The notes under the pieces are model-generated. The model was not told the DNA's origin, ran no database searches, and saw only the letters and a list, made by a program, of their open reading frames with translations. Made by a program: the position numbers and the translations under genes. A DNA stretch of 64,000 nt from Przewalskia tangutica (Eukaryota; Streptophyta; Magnoliopsida; Solanales; Solanaceae), in assembly GCA_029844215.1 (NCBI GenBank), contig CM056730.1, forward strand, positions 51,534,924-51,598,923. Direction: 5' to 3'. Numbering within the stretch: the stretch's first letter is position 1; the number at the start of each line of letters is the position of its first letter. This document shows, piece by piece, positions 44,433 to 57,358 of this stretch.

Positions 44433-45554
44433 TGTTACACCCCGTAGTTCCAGGGTATGTATAACGTACATACGAGAATACGACATTAAGATTGGAAAGG
44501 AAGAAAGATTTGATTTTTGTCCGGAAAATTTTCCGGACTTTATGAAGGAAAAAGGTTCGTAAATGGGAATTGGATTCCCAGATTTGGTATTCGGACTTCT
44601 GGGAATATATTAGAATTATGGAATTTTATTTCCAGATTTGGTCACGTGGGGCCCACGGGGGAAAATTTACGGTTTTGTGGGGCCCACATTATTTTCGAGA
44701 TTTTGGCCATTATGGATATTTTTGGGAGATGAAATATTTTGGATGAATAGGAGTGCGACACGTGTCACCCCCTTAGGTGGCACATGGTCGAAATTGAGTG
44801 CCAAGTGGCCATTGTGGCCGATTTTGTGAGACGTGTGGCTAGCCACTTGTCTCAAGTTTGTCTTGCTTGGACAAGTGGCTTGTTGGCACACAATTTCGTA
44901 GGTGATGGTAAGACTCAGCAAGTTGGTGTGGATTGTGGTGAGACTTTTACCCCAGTGGTCAAGCCGGCGACTATTCGTACTGTTCTCAGCTTGGTTCTTT
45001 CTAAATTATGGCTCATTCATAAGCTAGATGTGAAGAATGATTTCCTACACGGTATTCTTCATGAGACAGTGTATATGCATCAACCCTTGTGTTACACCCC
45101 GTAGTTCCAGGGTATGTATAACGTACGTACGAGAATACAACATTAAGATTTGAAAGGAAGAAAGATTTGATTTTTGGACGAAATTTTTTTCGGACTTTAT
45201 GAAGGAAAAAGGTTCGTAAATGGAAATTGGATTCTCAGATTTGGTATTTGGACTTCTGGGTATATATTAGAATTATGGAATTTTATTTCCAGATTTGGTC
45301 ACGTGGGGCCCACGGGGGAAAATTTACGGTTTTGTGGGGCCCACATTGTTTTCGAGATTTTGGCCATTATGGATATTTTTGGGAGATGAAATATTTTGGA
45401 TGAATAGGAGGGAGACACGTGTCACCCCCTTAGGTGGCACATGGTCGAAATAGAGTGCCATTGTGGCCGATTTTGTGAGACATGTGGCTAGCCACTTGTC
45501 TCAAGTTTGTCTTGCTTGGACAAGTGGCTTGTGGGCACACACTTGTTCCCCAAT
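44241..45554 (+). repeat. 657 bp tandem duplication across the Copia-1 RT / LTR-G junction
   Basis: GTAGGTGATGGTAAGACTCA starts both units (44241 and 44898), and LTR-G starts at 44433 and again at 45090, so the period is 657 bp. Each unit holds about 190 bp of copia RT and 465 bp of LTR-G start. The copies differ by scattered changes (for example the TAA at 44349 is TTA in the second). It arose after LTR-G insertion. Confidence 0.9.
44433..44897 (+). mobile_element. LTR-G 5' end, first duplicate
   Basis: Begins TGTTACACCCCG and reads like the start of the second copy at 45090. Cut by the duplication breakpoint at 44897. Confidence 0.85.
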
Positions 45555-47541
45555 CTCGCCACACACTTGCTTTGATCCTAGCCTTTGATTGTCTTATAAA
45601 TACCCCTCCCTTAGGCTTGCAAGACTTCATCCCACAGTTGAGATTTCCAAGGCAAATACTCCCTCCCTCTCCCTAGTAGCTCTCGGCCATGGGCTGATTT
45701 CTTGAGCAAAGGTTGTCCAAAAATCCTTAAACTTTTAAGTGTTCTTCCTTAAGGTGTTAGGAAGATTGTGAACCAAGTGTTAGAAAATATTTCACACCCC
45801 TAGCCTATACACACCCCCTTGGCCGAAACTTGTAGGTTTGGAACCTAAGGTGTTCTTCACTGTTTGAAGATAGATCTTGAAGAGAAGTTGGTTAGGAACT
45901 TCTAAGGGTTTCTTGGAGTGGATTGGAACGTAAGGATTTGGAGCTAAACGTTGCTAAGGATCGACTTATAAATCTTGGATAATTTTGGGCTTATCGAGGT
46001 AATGATCTTTGTCCTTCTATTGTAATTGGAGATTACATGTTATAGTAGTTTATAGTTGAGTATATAATATGTGGAAAGAAGATTGAAAATAAATGGACTG
46101 TTTAGTATATTGTGGGGCAGAATTTTACACATCCAGTTAGGCGTATAATTCCCTTTGAGTTGTTGTATTACTGCGCCTTAAATGTGGCATGTTGGCTATT
46201 GATATCGGGCCTTGAAAAAGGTAGAGGTAAGTAGATACAGGGGAAGTGCTGCCCAATTTTCCGTAGGATAAGGAACATTATACTTAGAAATATTCTACGA
46301 AGAGAACTAGAAGTTGATAGATGTATTGTGGTTATTATAGGTGGATATTCTATGCGCGGCATACTATACTTGGCTAGTGGATTAAGCCGAAGAGTTATGT
46401 GATTCTTCCTATTCTCTTGAGCATGATTATTTGTGAAATATATAGTGCGGTAGACACACGTGTGTTAAAGGAGTTGGATTTCCTTTTTGTGTCCTTGACT
46501 TGATTCTAAATGTTAAGTAACTTGATATGAAATGTTAAGGACTTGAATTGTGTTAAAAAGTTGTGAAACCTCATTCGTGAGTAATGGGTACTTGGTATAA
46601 AAACGAAAGAATAGTTTTATCATTGGATTTAAAACGGTAACTTGATATTTTTAAGAAGTTATGAGACTTAAACTATTTTGAAAAGTATATTGTTACTTGA
46701 CTTTAAAAAGGAGAAGTGTTTTTGTTTTAAAGGAAGGCATGGTTTTGTCTTGAGTTGGTTTAAAAGGAAGGTATGGACATTGTTTTGGTTTACTTAAAAT
46801 GATAGTTACTCTATTTTGATACTACGGGTATTAGTATCGTGTGACTTTTGTGAAAGAAATGAATCTTTTTAAGGAGTTAAAATACGTAGTAATTTGGGGT
46901 TAAAACCCAAATTGTTGACATAAAATTAAAGTACTTTGAGTGTGAGTAACTTGCCTATGTTTGCTTGTGATAGCCTTGTTGTGCAAGTGTTGTATCCTTA
47001 TGTTACCGCGTCTCTCGATGGAGGGCCGGTCAAGTTATTTGTGATCATTTTGGACATACTGACTCGATGGGCGGCCCACGGGTATGCTTCCACTATGATA
47101 GTCCATGGGCATACTGACTCGATGGATATTCCACGGGTATGCGGCCATGATGAGGGTTCGTTTCCCTGTTGATAGTGTTATTCCATGGACTAGCTCTCCA
47201 TGAGGTTTAGTGATGAAGGAGGTTCTGGTAGCTAGCCCCCGTACTTGCCCCGGTCATTACTGATACAGGATGGTTCTGGTAGTTGGCTTTCGTACTTGCC
47301 CCGGTCAGTTCTTTATAGTGTCATTCCACTGACTAGTTCCCCACGAAGTTTCGTGATGCAGAAGGTTCTGGTGGTTAGCCCCCGTACTTGCCACGGTTAG
47401 CGATGTGATGCAGGCTGGTTCTGGTAGTTGGCTTCCGTACTTGCCCCGGTCAGCTTAGTGACGCAGGTGGAATGAGGTTGGTGACGCAGGCGGATCTGGT
47501 AGTTGGCTTTCGTACTTGCCCCGGTCGGATGCGCGACGCAT
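45090..47541 (+). mobile_element. LTR-G, main copy, truncated by TE-4
   Basis: From TGTTACACCCCG with a TATA box (TATAAATA, 45595) and the shared GGGAAGTGCTGCCCAATTTT motif (46241 onward), to a tandem region at 47216-47525 with GTTGGCTTTCGTACTTGCC units. TE-4 begins after CGCAT (47537-47541), its presumed left target duplication; the partner is outside the window. Confidence 0.82.
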
Positions 47542-50500
47542 TGTTATACCCCGTATTTCCAGAGTATGTACGCGGGGACGTACGTAGAAAAGTTTGTGCC
47601 TTAAAGTGCTTGGCCAAATTTTATTTGTGCATAACACCCGGTTAGAGTCGTTTTTCGACGAAACGTTTTCACAGCTTTCGTAGGGAAAATTCCGGCTATG
47701 TTATTTTTAATTTTTGCGGATTTTTCCGAGAGACGAAACATTTTGGACCAACGAGAGGGCGACACTTGTCACCCTCTCATTGATGGAGTGTGGGCGGTTG
47801 GCTTGGACGAATTGGTGACTATTTTGTCAAGTAGTAGGTAGGATATTTTGTGTGTTAGTTGGTTAGGGGCACTTGGCAAGATCTTGGCCCTACACTTGCT
47901 ATGCACTTGGCTAGATCTTGGCCATTGGTTGGCCTTGGCTTGTGCTATAAATACCCCCCTTAGGATGACTTCTTCATCCATTCCAAATATGTTCCAAGTC
48001 TTGCTATCCTTCCTCCTCTTGTTTGACTCTCGTCCAAGAGCCCACTCCTAGATAGGCCCTTGTGGCGAGCCTCCCTCCCCTTTGTGGTGTGGCCGTGGGT
48101 ACCCCTAGCCTAGTTGTTTCGTATAATACCCCCTCTTGGTAGAAATACTCTCAAAAGTATTGTTATAATGCCCAAATTACCTTAGCCATATACCTTGTTG
48201 TATTCTAAGGTTATACCTATACGAAAAGCCCAGAAATACTATTATACTTACCGTCAGTCACCAAACCGAAACCCTAAGGAAAATCTCCATGGTTAGTTGG
48301 AGTTGTTTGTAGAAGTTGGTTAGAACTTCTAAGGGTAGTTTGGAGCGGGTTGGAGCGCACGGAGTTGGAGCTAAACGATTGCCCAGGATCGACTTTAACT
48401 AGGATAATTATGGGCTTATCGAGGTAATTATCTTGTCCCTCTATTGTAATTGGAAATTGCATATTGTTAGAATATATAGTTGAAGTATACTATATATAGA
48501 ATCGAAGCGTAGTTATCGTGATGCCTCACGCTTAAGCTCGAATAATACTTACGGCAATGTCTTGCGACTTAAGCCCGAATTGAAAGAAGAATCTTGAGCG
48601 TAATTACATAGAGACATTACGAGACTTGTGTAGTAGTACCGTGAAGTAGAATTGTACCCGTTAGGGTTAGATGTATAACCCCCCCTGGTTGGCTTGGTAG
48701 CCGGCCTCGATAGAGGAGGAGATTTACGCTGTTGCGGGGGGGGGGAGGTGCTGCCGAATTTTCGGTAGAATATTCTACGATGAGATCTAAATGTTAATAA
48801 GCGCCTTGTGGCCTTATAGGTTGAAGTACTACGTGTGGCGCGATCTACTTGGCTTAAGGAGTAGCCGACGGTTGGATGTACTTGGAGCGTTTTGCTATTA
48901 GTCGATACTCGTCGCGAGGTATGTGAACCTCTTCCTATCTCTTCTAGCATGATATGTGTGAAATATGTAGTACGGTAGACGTACATGTGCTGAACGTATT
49001 TGATTGGTGTAAAACATAAAGTGTTATAACGGCTTTATGGGAAGTTGGTTATAACAGCTTTATGTTGGTAAGAAAATACATGTGGTTTTTAAAAGGTAAC
49101 TGATTTGAACTATAACTGGCTTGTTATGTGTTAATAAAGAACTTGAAGTATTTCAAAAGATTTTTGAATCATTTTGAAAGAAGAAGTAATATTTGGTTTT
49201 TGAAAACTTAAGAGTTATACTAGCTTTATGGGAAGTTAGGTATAACGGCTTAAGAATGTTTTACTGATTTCGGAAATCAGAATGTGTATCGACAAACCAC
49301 TGCAGCGTCAATAAAAGGAAATGTTTTGAATAATTAAGTATTATTAAAACCAGTAGAAACTTCCATCTGCATAGAAGCTAAGATGAGACAAAATGATATT
49401 TCCTAGATCATGGCTGCTGTAATAAGATTGTAATAAACAAGAATATCCTACTCACATATAAGGCTTAGGTTTCTCAGATTGTTAAAGGAGAATTATATTC
49501 TTAAATGAATAAGACTATGAACTACGAAACCTTTCTAAAAATGAGAAACTTGAACATTGGAAATTAGGAAAACTTGAACATTGGAAAAGAATGTTGCTAC
49601 TTGATTTTACAAAGAGGAGTAATTGATTTACTAAAAAAAAAATGCGACAGGTTGGTGTCCTCGGACAGCTTTCCCGATACAGAGTTGGAGGTTAGGCGAG
49701 TTAGACGGTTTTCCGCCCTTAGCCACACCTCTGCTTTCTCGTTAATCACTCTATTTTCATATACTACGGGTATTGTGTGACTTTTGTAAAAGTAACGTAT
49801 CTTTTAAAGAAGTTAATGTATGAAGTACTTTGGGGATAAAAACCCGATCTTGTTAATCATATAGTAGGAAGTACCTTGTGTGAACAACTTGATTGTATTG
49901 GTTTGTGATAGCCTTGTAATACTTTCTTGTTGCTTTGATAAGTAAACGTGTTAGGATGCTACGTGTGTTAGTATCTTGTGATGTTTGTGTAAAGGGGTTT
50001 CCCTTGATTTTGCTTATTAACTATCAGTCGTTATGATAGTATTGTGGCATTCATCTCTTGAGATGATTCCGGGGGTTAAGCTGCCCTCCGATGCGGGGTA
50101 GACTCAGGCGGGTCGATGGACCTATGATTCGAGAATACCTCACGCAGTCCCGGGCCTATGCGAGCTACGAGTTCGGGTTAGTGTGCGTCCTTTATGGGCA
50201 TGCGGTCCTTGTGGCCATGCGGACTCGGAAGTCGGGGCGATCTTGGGAGTAGCTACCCTCGATGCGGGAATGCCTCATGCGGGCGAAGAGATTGGCCTAC
50301 GCGAGCTGCGGGAAGTTCGAGGACTAGACGCGCATTAGATCTGCGGGCAAGTGGCGGCTTTGATCATGTGACGATGCAAGCAGATCTTATGATACGATTC
50401 ATGACCTTGTTGGTGCTGCGTAGGTGTTAGTAGTCGGCTATGCCTTCGTACTTACCGTGCGGTGTTATTATGCAGTGGGACTCGGTGTTCATGTGTTCCT

Positions 50501-51152
50501 TGGTGCTTTTATATCATAAGCTGCCGTGATGAGAATGTGTCCCACGGGCACGATTGATGTTGTGGGCGTGAGACCCATTGTTATGTTCTTTGTGATGACT
50601 TGAGGCGTGAGTCACGACTTGATATATCGCTTAGTTATTGTAAAGCGTAGTTTGGTTATCATACATGTCTCCCGCTTTGTATAGACTACTATGATTTCAT
50701 TCTGATATTTATTTTGATTTCACATACTCGATACTGTTGTCTGCGACCTCCTTGGGGCTGCGTTCATCGCGCAGTAAAGGTACACGATCGTTGATCCTCG
50801 CTCTTAGGGTCACCAGTTCACTTTTGGGAAGCTCCGTTCTCGGAGGCTTATCTTGGTATAGTCCTGTTGTTGTAAGTGCTTACATTCGGGGTATGGCGAA
50901 CCACATCCGTCGTTGTTGTCGTATCATTTCTTAGAAGTGCAGTAATCTTGTTGTGGGCGGGGTTTGTAAAAGGATTAAAGCTGTTCTTTTGTAAAAGTGG
51001 TTATTTATATATCTTGAAGGCAAGCTTTCCTCAATTTACATTTTGTACTTCACTTGTTTCATGTATGTGTTTTATGTTCGCTGATTACTCGATGTTGTGT
51101 CACTAGGGTGCCGGGTAAGGCACGATCCACGGGCCGAGTTTGGGTCGTGACA
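47542..51152 (+). repeat. TE-4 5' LTR (3.6 kb)
   Basis: TGTTATACCCCG to GGGTCGTGACA. TATA box at 47946 (TATAAATA), a GGGGGGGGGGAGGTGCTGCC stretch near 48735, a 105 bp foreign-looking insert at about 49642-49745, and a degraded stem-loop region near 50885. Short frames inside are not genes. Confidence 0.88.
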
Positions 51153-51350
51153 AAGTGGTATCGAGCGATTAATCCTCGGAAAGTGTCTGCACCGTATCGA
51201 TAGAAGTCTTGATTATCGGTGTGTTGTGCACCACACCAATAATCGTGAGGCTATAGGATATTTTAGGATTGGTTTCTATTCTTCTCACTCTGAGATCGTG
51301 CCTTAGAGTGTGTTGTAAGTTGGACCTCTAACGTATTTCTTTCCACTGCT
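51153..51350 (+). other. TE-4 leader with primer-binding site
   Basis: TGGTATCGAGCGATTAAT at 51156-51173 is the iMet-type primer site with the same CAG-site alterations seen in TE-3 and TE-5. The leader resembles the one between primer site and gag in TE-1. Confidence 0.78.
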
Positions 51351-51760
51351 ATGCCTCGCGTGGCAACCCGGCCCGGAGAGGCAAGCGGCAGGAGAGGCTG
51401 AGTAGAGTTCGAGAGGGTTGTGAGGCGCAGCCCAATCTTTACCTAGGGTAGTGCTTCGTTCGGGATTTCTGCGACGTCCCTAGCAGAGTTTGGCACGGCG
51501 TGGCGATCCTGCTGCGGCCATGATATATGAACCTTGGTTCCACGGCCGAGCGGTGAATATAGATTGCGAGACAACCTCATTACTAGCTATAGATTTGGCT
51601 ACGAGAGTATACCGATGTACCGCGAGTCTTGAGGACTATCTAAAAGAGGTTGTGCAAGAGTAATTCTTGATTAAGCTTGAGCATGGCACGTATGCGGGCT
51701 TATGCGCGGCAGCCGAGCGATGTAGAGATCGACGGGTTAACGGGGCGGTAGAAGAGGGCG
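51351..51760 (+). pseudogene. gag: TE-4 gag remnant
   Basis: The ATG at 51351 opens MPRVATRPGEASGRRG and then stops. Further on (about 51600-51740) one frame reads VRVYRCTASLEDYLKEVVQE, which aligns with RVHRYVTGLDDYLAESC of TE-1 gag. Most of the capsid is missing or unreadable. Confidence 0.55.
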
Positions 51761-52820
51761 AGCAGCAAGGTCCTTTGGTAACTTTCGAGGCGAGTCGCCT
51801 CCCGGCGAGTTAGATATGCACCTCGCTTGGTGCGAGTGGTCTTCACAAATTTGGGGCGTTCGGGGTGTGCAGGAGTTGGTCAGAACTCCAGGGCTTCCGG
51901 TTCACAGTGTGACAGACGTCATCCCGGGGAATGTCATCTTTTAGGTTGGTACTTGTTGTACCTATGACCGCCGTGGTCCGTGTCGAAGAGTGTCCTCAGG
52001 AGGACTTAGCCTTCGTGATCGGTGGGTAGTTTGTCATCTCCTCAATGCATGCTCACGGGCAGTTTGATTAGAACGACTAAGGGGAGTGAAGCAGTAGATA
52101 TAGATATATCTTTAACCCTCTAGAGTTTTGTTTATGTGATAAGGTGAGTATACCTTAAGTGCTATGTTCTGATAGCAGTGTGTTAGTTGTGATTAGAAAT
52201 CTTGGTTAGTTAACCGAGTAAGATTTTGGGGGATAGAGAAGGTGTGAGCCTTAGAATGTTTTACGTAAAGACCTTAGAGGTAAGGCCATCTCGGGTAAAG
52301 GTGTAGTGTTATGTTTTATCCTTATAGGAGTGCATAGTGCACGTGAGCTACGTTTGTGGGATAAGTCCCTGAGTAGTGTGAAATGAAAGAGGGTAGTTGA
52401 GCTATGAAGACCGCTAGGTTTTCGTAACGTGATTAGTGAGAGTTTTCCTTCGGGGAGCTAATATTGTGCGCGTTGCCGGGTCGGGTTGAGGCCACGTTGC
52501 GGGTCAACCCGCGCGTTTGGTGGTGGGTCAGGTGGGGTCCCGCCTTGTGTTAGGTTGTGAGGGTGTTAGGCCCAAGTTTAGTTAACCAACAGACGAGTTC
52601 GTGGATGCTCGACCGGTGGTCGGGCCGATGGGGCAGCCCATCATGTTCTTGATCGGGCGATTTACTCTACCGTTGAGTTATCGTAAAGGTTGTAAGGTCG
52701 CGGGGTGCCTACCTTCACCTTAAGATGCAGTGGAGCCAGTGGTACGGCTGTTTTTTTTTCTGGAAGTTTTACCAAGGGGGTTAAGAACTCGTGAGTCTCG
52801 ACCGCATTCGCCTCGCCAGC
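51761..52820 (+). other. TE-4 internal region without recognisable coding
   Basis: About 1 kb where protease, RT and RNase H would be expected. I find no catalytic motif of these in any frame. Probably heavily deleted and mutated pol, but I cannot show it. Confidence 0.5.
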
Positions 52821-53340
52821 GGTGTATTTCGGAGGTAGTTGTGGGGATTGTTGTCTCCTGCGGAGGGAGTGTTTAAGCTACCATTTCAGTTTTCGAGTGT
52901 CGCCTTATGAGGCCTTGTTGGGGCGGAAGTGTAAATTGCCGGTCGATTGGTTCGATGTTGGCAAGGTTCAGTTAGTTGGTTCAGGCTTGTCCCAGCAGAC
53001 TGTGGATAGGGTAAAGCTTGTCTAGAAGAGGTTCTGGCAGCTCTGAGAAATCGTGCGGATGATCGGCGACGACGCTTAGAGTTCAGGTTGACGGTCGGTC
53101 TTCTTGAAAGTACCACCCCGGTTAGGGTGTGACGAGTTTTGGAAACAGAGGGAACTTAGCCGAGTTACTTTGGGCCTTTTGAGTTCATGTGAAGAATAGG
53201 CCAGGTTGCCTATATGATTAGCTTTTGCCGTCCGACTTAGGAGGCTGTACGTCCGGTCTTTCGTATTGTTATGATCGGGAAAAGTATCGGAGATCCATCC
53301 AGAGTGTTCCCACTTAATGATGACCACGTTAGAGATAGTA
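52821..53340 (+). pseudogene. pol: TE-4 integrase C-terminal remnant
   Basis: The frame at 52822-53025 reads SPYEALLGRKCKLPVDWFDV and GKVQLVGSGLSQQTVDRVKL, matching the end of the integrase core in TE-1 and TE-3. DNA at 53226-53320 is collinear with the block encoding DLPSDLEAVHPVF and IGDPSRV in TE-3, in broken frames. No catalytic residue remains. Confidence 0.72.
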
Positions 53341-53416
53341 GCCCCGAGTTTTGAAACCAAGCGATGTAAATGTGGAAAGAGTTCGAGTATACGACATCCT
53401 CGGGATCGCACGCAAC

Positions 53417-53530
53417 TGTACCATTTGTTGGGTCGTCGAGCAAGGCTCGCGACAAAGTGACAAAAGTGGTACCATTTGTTGGGTCGCTGAGAAGGTTAAT
53501 GCCTCGCAAAGTGACAAAAGTGGTATCTAC
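53417..53530 (+). repeat. 51 bp tandem duplication near TE-4 pol end
   Basis: ACCATTTGTTGGGTCG occurs at 53420 and 53471, each followed by GACAAAGTGACAAAAGTGG or a close form. Not seen in the other elements. Confidence 0.7.
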
Positions 53531-53770
53531 GACGTAAAGAGAAGCGAGCATGTATGGCGGCATGGATGTGATCATTTCTTTTTGTAAAGAGAAGGTCGAA
53601 GGAAGTATATTTTAGACCGGTGAGAAGTGTTTTGTGGTGATGATTAGAGGTGTTTTCCTCGTGGACTTAGATAGAAGTATGTGCGCGGTGTTTCGTACAG
53701 CGTGGCAGATTGTTCTCGTAAGTATAGTAGTGAAGACTATCTCGGCGCGCTTGTTTTGAGACTTAGAAGG

Positions 53771-53803
53771 AACATTCGGGACGAATGTTTCTAAGGAGGA
53801 GAA
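53771..53803 (+). other. TE-4 palindrome and polypurine tract
   Basis: AACATTCG-GGA-CGAATGTT (53771-53789) followed by AAGGAGGAGAA immediately before the 3' LTR. Confidence 0.8.
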
Positions 53804-54977
53804 TGTTATACCGTATTTCCGCAGTATGACGCGACGTGCGTAGAAAAGTTTGTGCCTTAAAGTGCTTGGCGAATTTTATTTGTGCATAACACGGTTAGAG
53901 TCGTTTTCGGCGAAACGTTTTCACTTTTTCGTAGGAAAATTCCGCTATGTTATTTTTAATTTTTGGATTTTTCCGAGAGGCGAAACATTTTGGACCAACG
54001 AGAGGCGACACTTGTCACCCTCTCATTGATGGAGTGTGGGCGGTTGGCTTGACGAATTGGTGACTATTTTGTCAAGTAGTAGGTAGGATATTTTGTGTGT
54101 TAGTTGGTTAGGGGCACTTGGCAAGATCTTGCCCTACACTTGCTATGCACTTGGCTAGATCTTGGCCATTGTCGCCTTGGCTTGTGCTATAAATACCCCC
54201 CTTAGGATGACTTCTTCATCCATTCCAAATATGTTCCAAGTCTTGCTATCCTTCCCCTCCCCGCTTGTTTGACTCTCGTCCAAGAGCCCTCCCTAGATAG
54301 CCCTTGTGGCGAGAGCCTCCCCTCCCCTTTGGTGTGGCGTGGTACCCCTAGCCTAGTTGTTTCGTATAATACCCTCTTGGTAGAAATACTCTCAAAAGTA
54401 TTGTTATAATGCCCAAATTACCTTAGCCATATACCTTGTTGTATTCTAAGGTTATACCTATCTGAAAAGCCCGAAATACTATTATACTTACTGGTCACTA
54501 CCAAACCGAAACCCTAAGGAAAATCTCCATGGTTAGTTGGAGTTGTTTGTAGAAGTTGGTTAGAACTTCTAAGGGTAGTTTGGAGCGGGTTGGAGCGCAC
54601 GGAGTTGGAGCTAAACGATTGCCCAGGATCGACTTTAACTAGGATAATTATGGGCTTATCGAGGTAATTATCTTGTCCCTCTATTGTAATTGGAAATTGC
54701 ATATTGTTAGAATATATAGTTGAAGTATACTATATATAGAACTGAGCGTAGTTATCGGCAATGCCTCACGGCTTAAGCCTGAATAATACTTACGGCAATG
54801 TCTTGCGACTTAAGCCTGAATTGAAAGAAGAATCTTGAATCGTAATTACATAGGTCAGACAAAGAGACTTGTGTAGTAGTACCGTGAAGTAGAATTGTAC
54901 CGTTAGGTTAGATGTATAACCCCTGGTTGGCTTGGTAGCGGCCTCGATAGAGAGAGATTTACGCTGTTGTGGGGAGG
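53804..54977 (+). repeat. TE-4 3' LTR, first segment
   Basis: TGTTATACCG onward, collinear with 47542-48735, including the TATA box at 54188. TE-5 is inserted after GGAGG (54973-54977). The rest lies beyond the window. Confidence 0.87.
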
Positions 54978-57358
54978 TGTCACGACCCGCCCGGCCCGTG
55001 GATCGTGCCTTACCGGCACCCAAGTAGTCATACATCGAGTAATCGGCGGAAATATAAAGCAAGACATGAAACAGTTTATAAAATAAGACCTGCTTTATGT
55101 GAGAAACATCGCCTTTCGCATATATATATAATCATGGTTTAGCGATACATCCGACACCGCATAACATGACTACAGCACTTAAGGAAATATACAACTATGG
55201 CGGGCCCCGCCATACCTCGATCGCATAAAACTATCTACAACGGGAGATCATACCAAAAGTAGAGCCTCCGAAAAAGATGGAGCTCCCGACACCAACGTAG
55301 AGATCCTAAGGATGCGGATCTAGCACCTGCTTGCCCTTACCTGCGGCATGAACGCAGCCCGGGCGAGGTCAAGACAACAGTACTAAGTATGCGAAATCAG
55401 AAAGTACTTAAATGAAAACATATCATTTTTAAAATCAGTTTACAAATATGTGTGAAACAACCAAGGAAAACCGCACGTAGTGCCACTTCACAAACAAGAG
55501 CAACAATAGGTAACTGTAATAGGTCTTGTCTAGGCTGCGAATGATCGAAACAGGCCACTCGCCATATCATCATTCCGCAAGCCTAATCTCGACTCGAGTC
55601 CGCATAGGCCTCTCACGTGGGCCCGCATGAGGTATAACCCCGCATCGAGGGGAGCTAATCCGCGGCATCGTCCTGGACTCGTTGTCCGCATGGCAACATA
55701 GACCGCATGAGGTATAACCCCGCATACTAACACGAACTCTCGTAGCTCGCATAGGCCCCCGACCCGCATGAGGTATTCTCGAATCATGGTCCTGCATCAC
55801 CGAAGTTACCCGCGTCGGAGGCGACAACCCGGTATCATCTCAAGAGGTGAGTGATAGTATACTAACATAACAACTTATCTTTAAACAACATAAGCACAAC
55901 AAGGATACTCACCTATACAAACGTTACAAGATACTAACACACATAGCATCATATCATGTCTACTTATCAAACCATCTTTATTATTCTTTTCACAATATAA
56001 GTGCATTATAAACACATAGGCAAACTTGTTTCTTTTATAAATCTTAAGTGGTTATACTTACTTCCCATAAAGCTAGTATAACTCTTAAGCTTTTGTTTTA
56101 AAAACCAATTAGTTCTCTTCTGTTAATATGATTCAGTAGTCTTTTGAAATGTTTTGATTCTTTATTATTCAGCTTAAGCCGTGAGGCATTCTGTAAGTAT
56201 TATTCAGCTTAAGCCGCGAGGCATTGCCGTAAGTATTATTCAGCTTAAGTCAAAGACATTGCCGTAGTTATATTGTAAAATATCATGCTTTAGGAAGAAT
56301 CACATACCTTCTCAAATGAAAACCACCGCCAAGTCAATATGTCGCGCAGAGAGTCACCTATAATAGTCACAGATATCTATCAAAGACTACTCAAGGTCAT
56401 TCTAAACAGAGGGTTCATAATTCTACGGTAAGTCGGGCAGCACTTCCCTACCCGGTGAGCTATATAAGTCTACTGTGAAAACAGTCCTATGTAAGTACAG
56501 TTTGATTATTCTTCTTTTAAACCCTTCTAAGTGATTAATACTTATTCTTATACTTCTACAGTATGCATTCTCTAATACACAAGAGGTGTCGGATTATTAC
56601 CTCGGTAAGCCCACTCATATCCTAGACAAAGTCGCGCCTGAGCAAGGTTTTGCTCAAAAGTTGTATGCTCAAAGACCCCTAGAAGTTCTTCACAACTTCT
56701 ACTAAGTACTAAGGTATTTGGGCTAGGGTATTTTGGTCATTATAACGATACAAGAAGGTAACTTTTCTACCAAGGGAGGGGGGTAGATTTTTGGCTAGGC
56801 TAGGGGGGGTATTCGGCCAAGGGCCACTTAGGCTAGAGGGGGAAGAGGGCTTGGACGAAATGGCTAACAAGGGAGAAGGGAGGATTTTCAAGACTTGGAA
56901 AGTAATTTGTGGATGAAGAACTCTTCATCTTAAGGGGGGTATTTATAGGTCAAGAAGTGGCCAACCAATGGCCAAGATTTAGACAAGTGCAAGGCAAGTG
57001 TAGGGTGAGGATTAACTATACACAAATATCCTACCAACTCCTTGACTTGTGCACAAGGCACAAAAAACGTGTTCCTCCTAGCCCAAATCGTCCAAATGGA
57101 CGATTTCAAGTCCATCAATTGGAGGGTGACAAGTGTCGCCCTCCCGTTGGTCCAAAATGTTTCGTCTCTCGGAAAAATCCGCAAAAATTAGAAATGGCAT
57201 AGCCGGAATTTACCCTACGAAAGCTGTGGGAACGTTTCGTCGGAAAACTATTCGTTTTGTGAGTTGTGCCTAAAAAAAAACGTCCAAGGCTTATCTTTAA
57301 GGCTAGACTTTCGTACGTATTCCCTTACGTACATACTCTGGAAATACGGGGTATAACA
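54978..57358 (-). repeat. TE-5 3' LTR (2.38 kb)
   Basis: TGTCACGACCCG to GGGGTATAACA. The stem-loop at about 55196-55213 has lost most of its loop. Three copies of a 36-38 bp CAGCTTAAGCCGTGAGGCAT repeat lie at 56164-56262; TATTTATA is at 56940. Confidence 0.88.

Larger units (their letters stand above)
47542..54977 (+). mobile_element. TE-4: internally deleted Ty3/gypsy element (3' LTR cut by TE-5)
   Basis: Plus-strand element with a 3.6 kb 5' LTR, a primer site, a 2.65 kb internal region and the first 1.17 kb of the 3' LTR. The internal region is only half the size of TE-1 or TE-3 and lacks recognisable protease and RT. The two LTR starts are closely similar over 1.1 kb. Confidence 0.85.
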
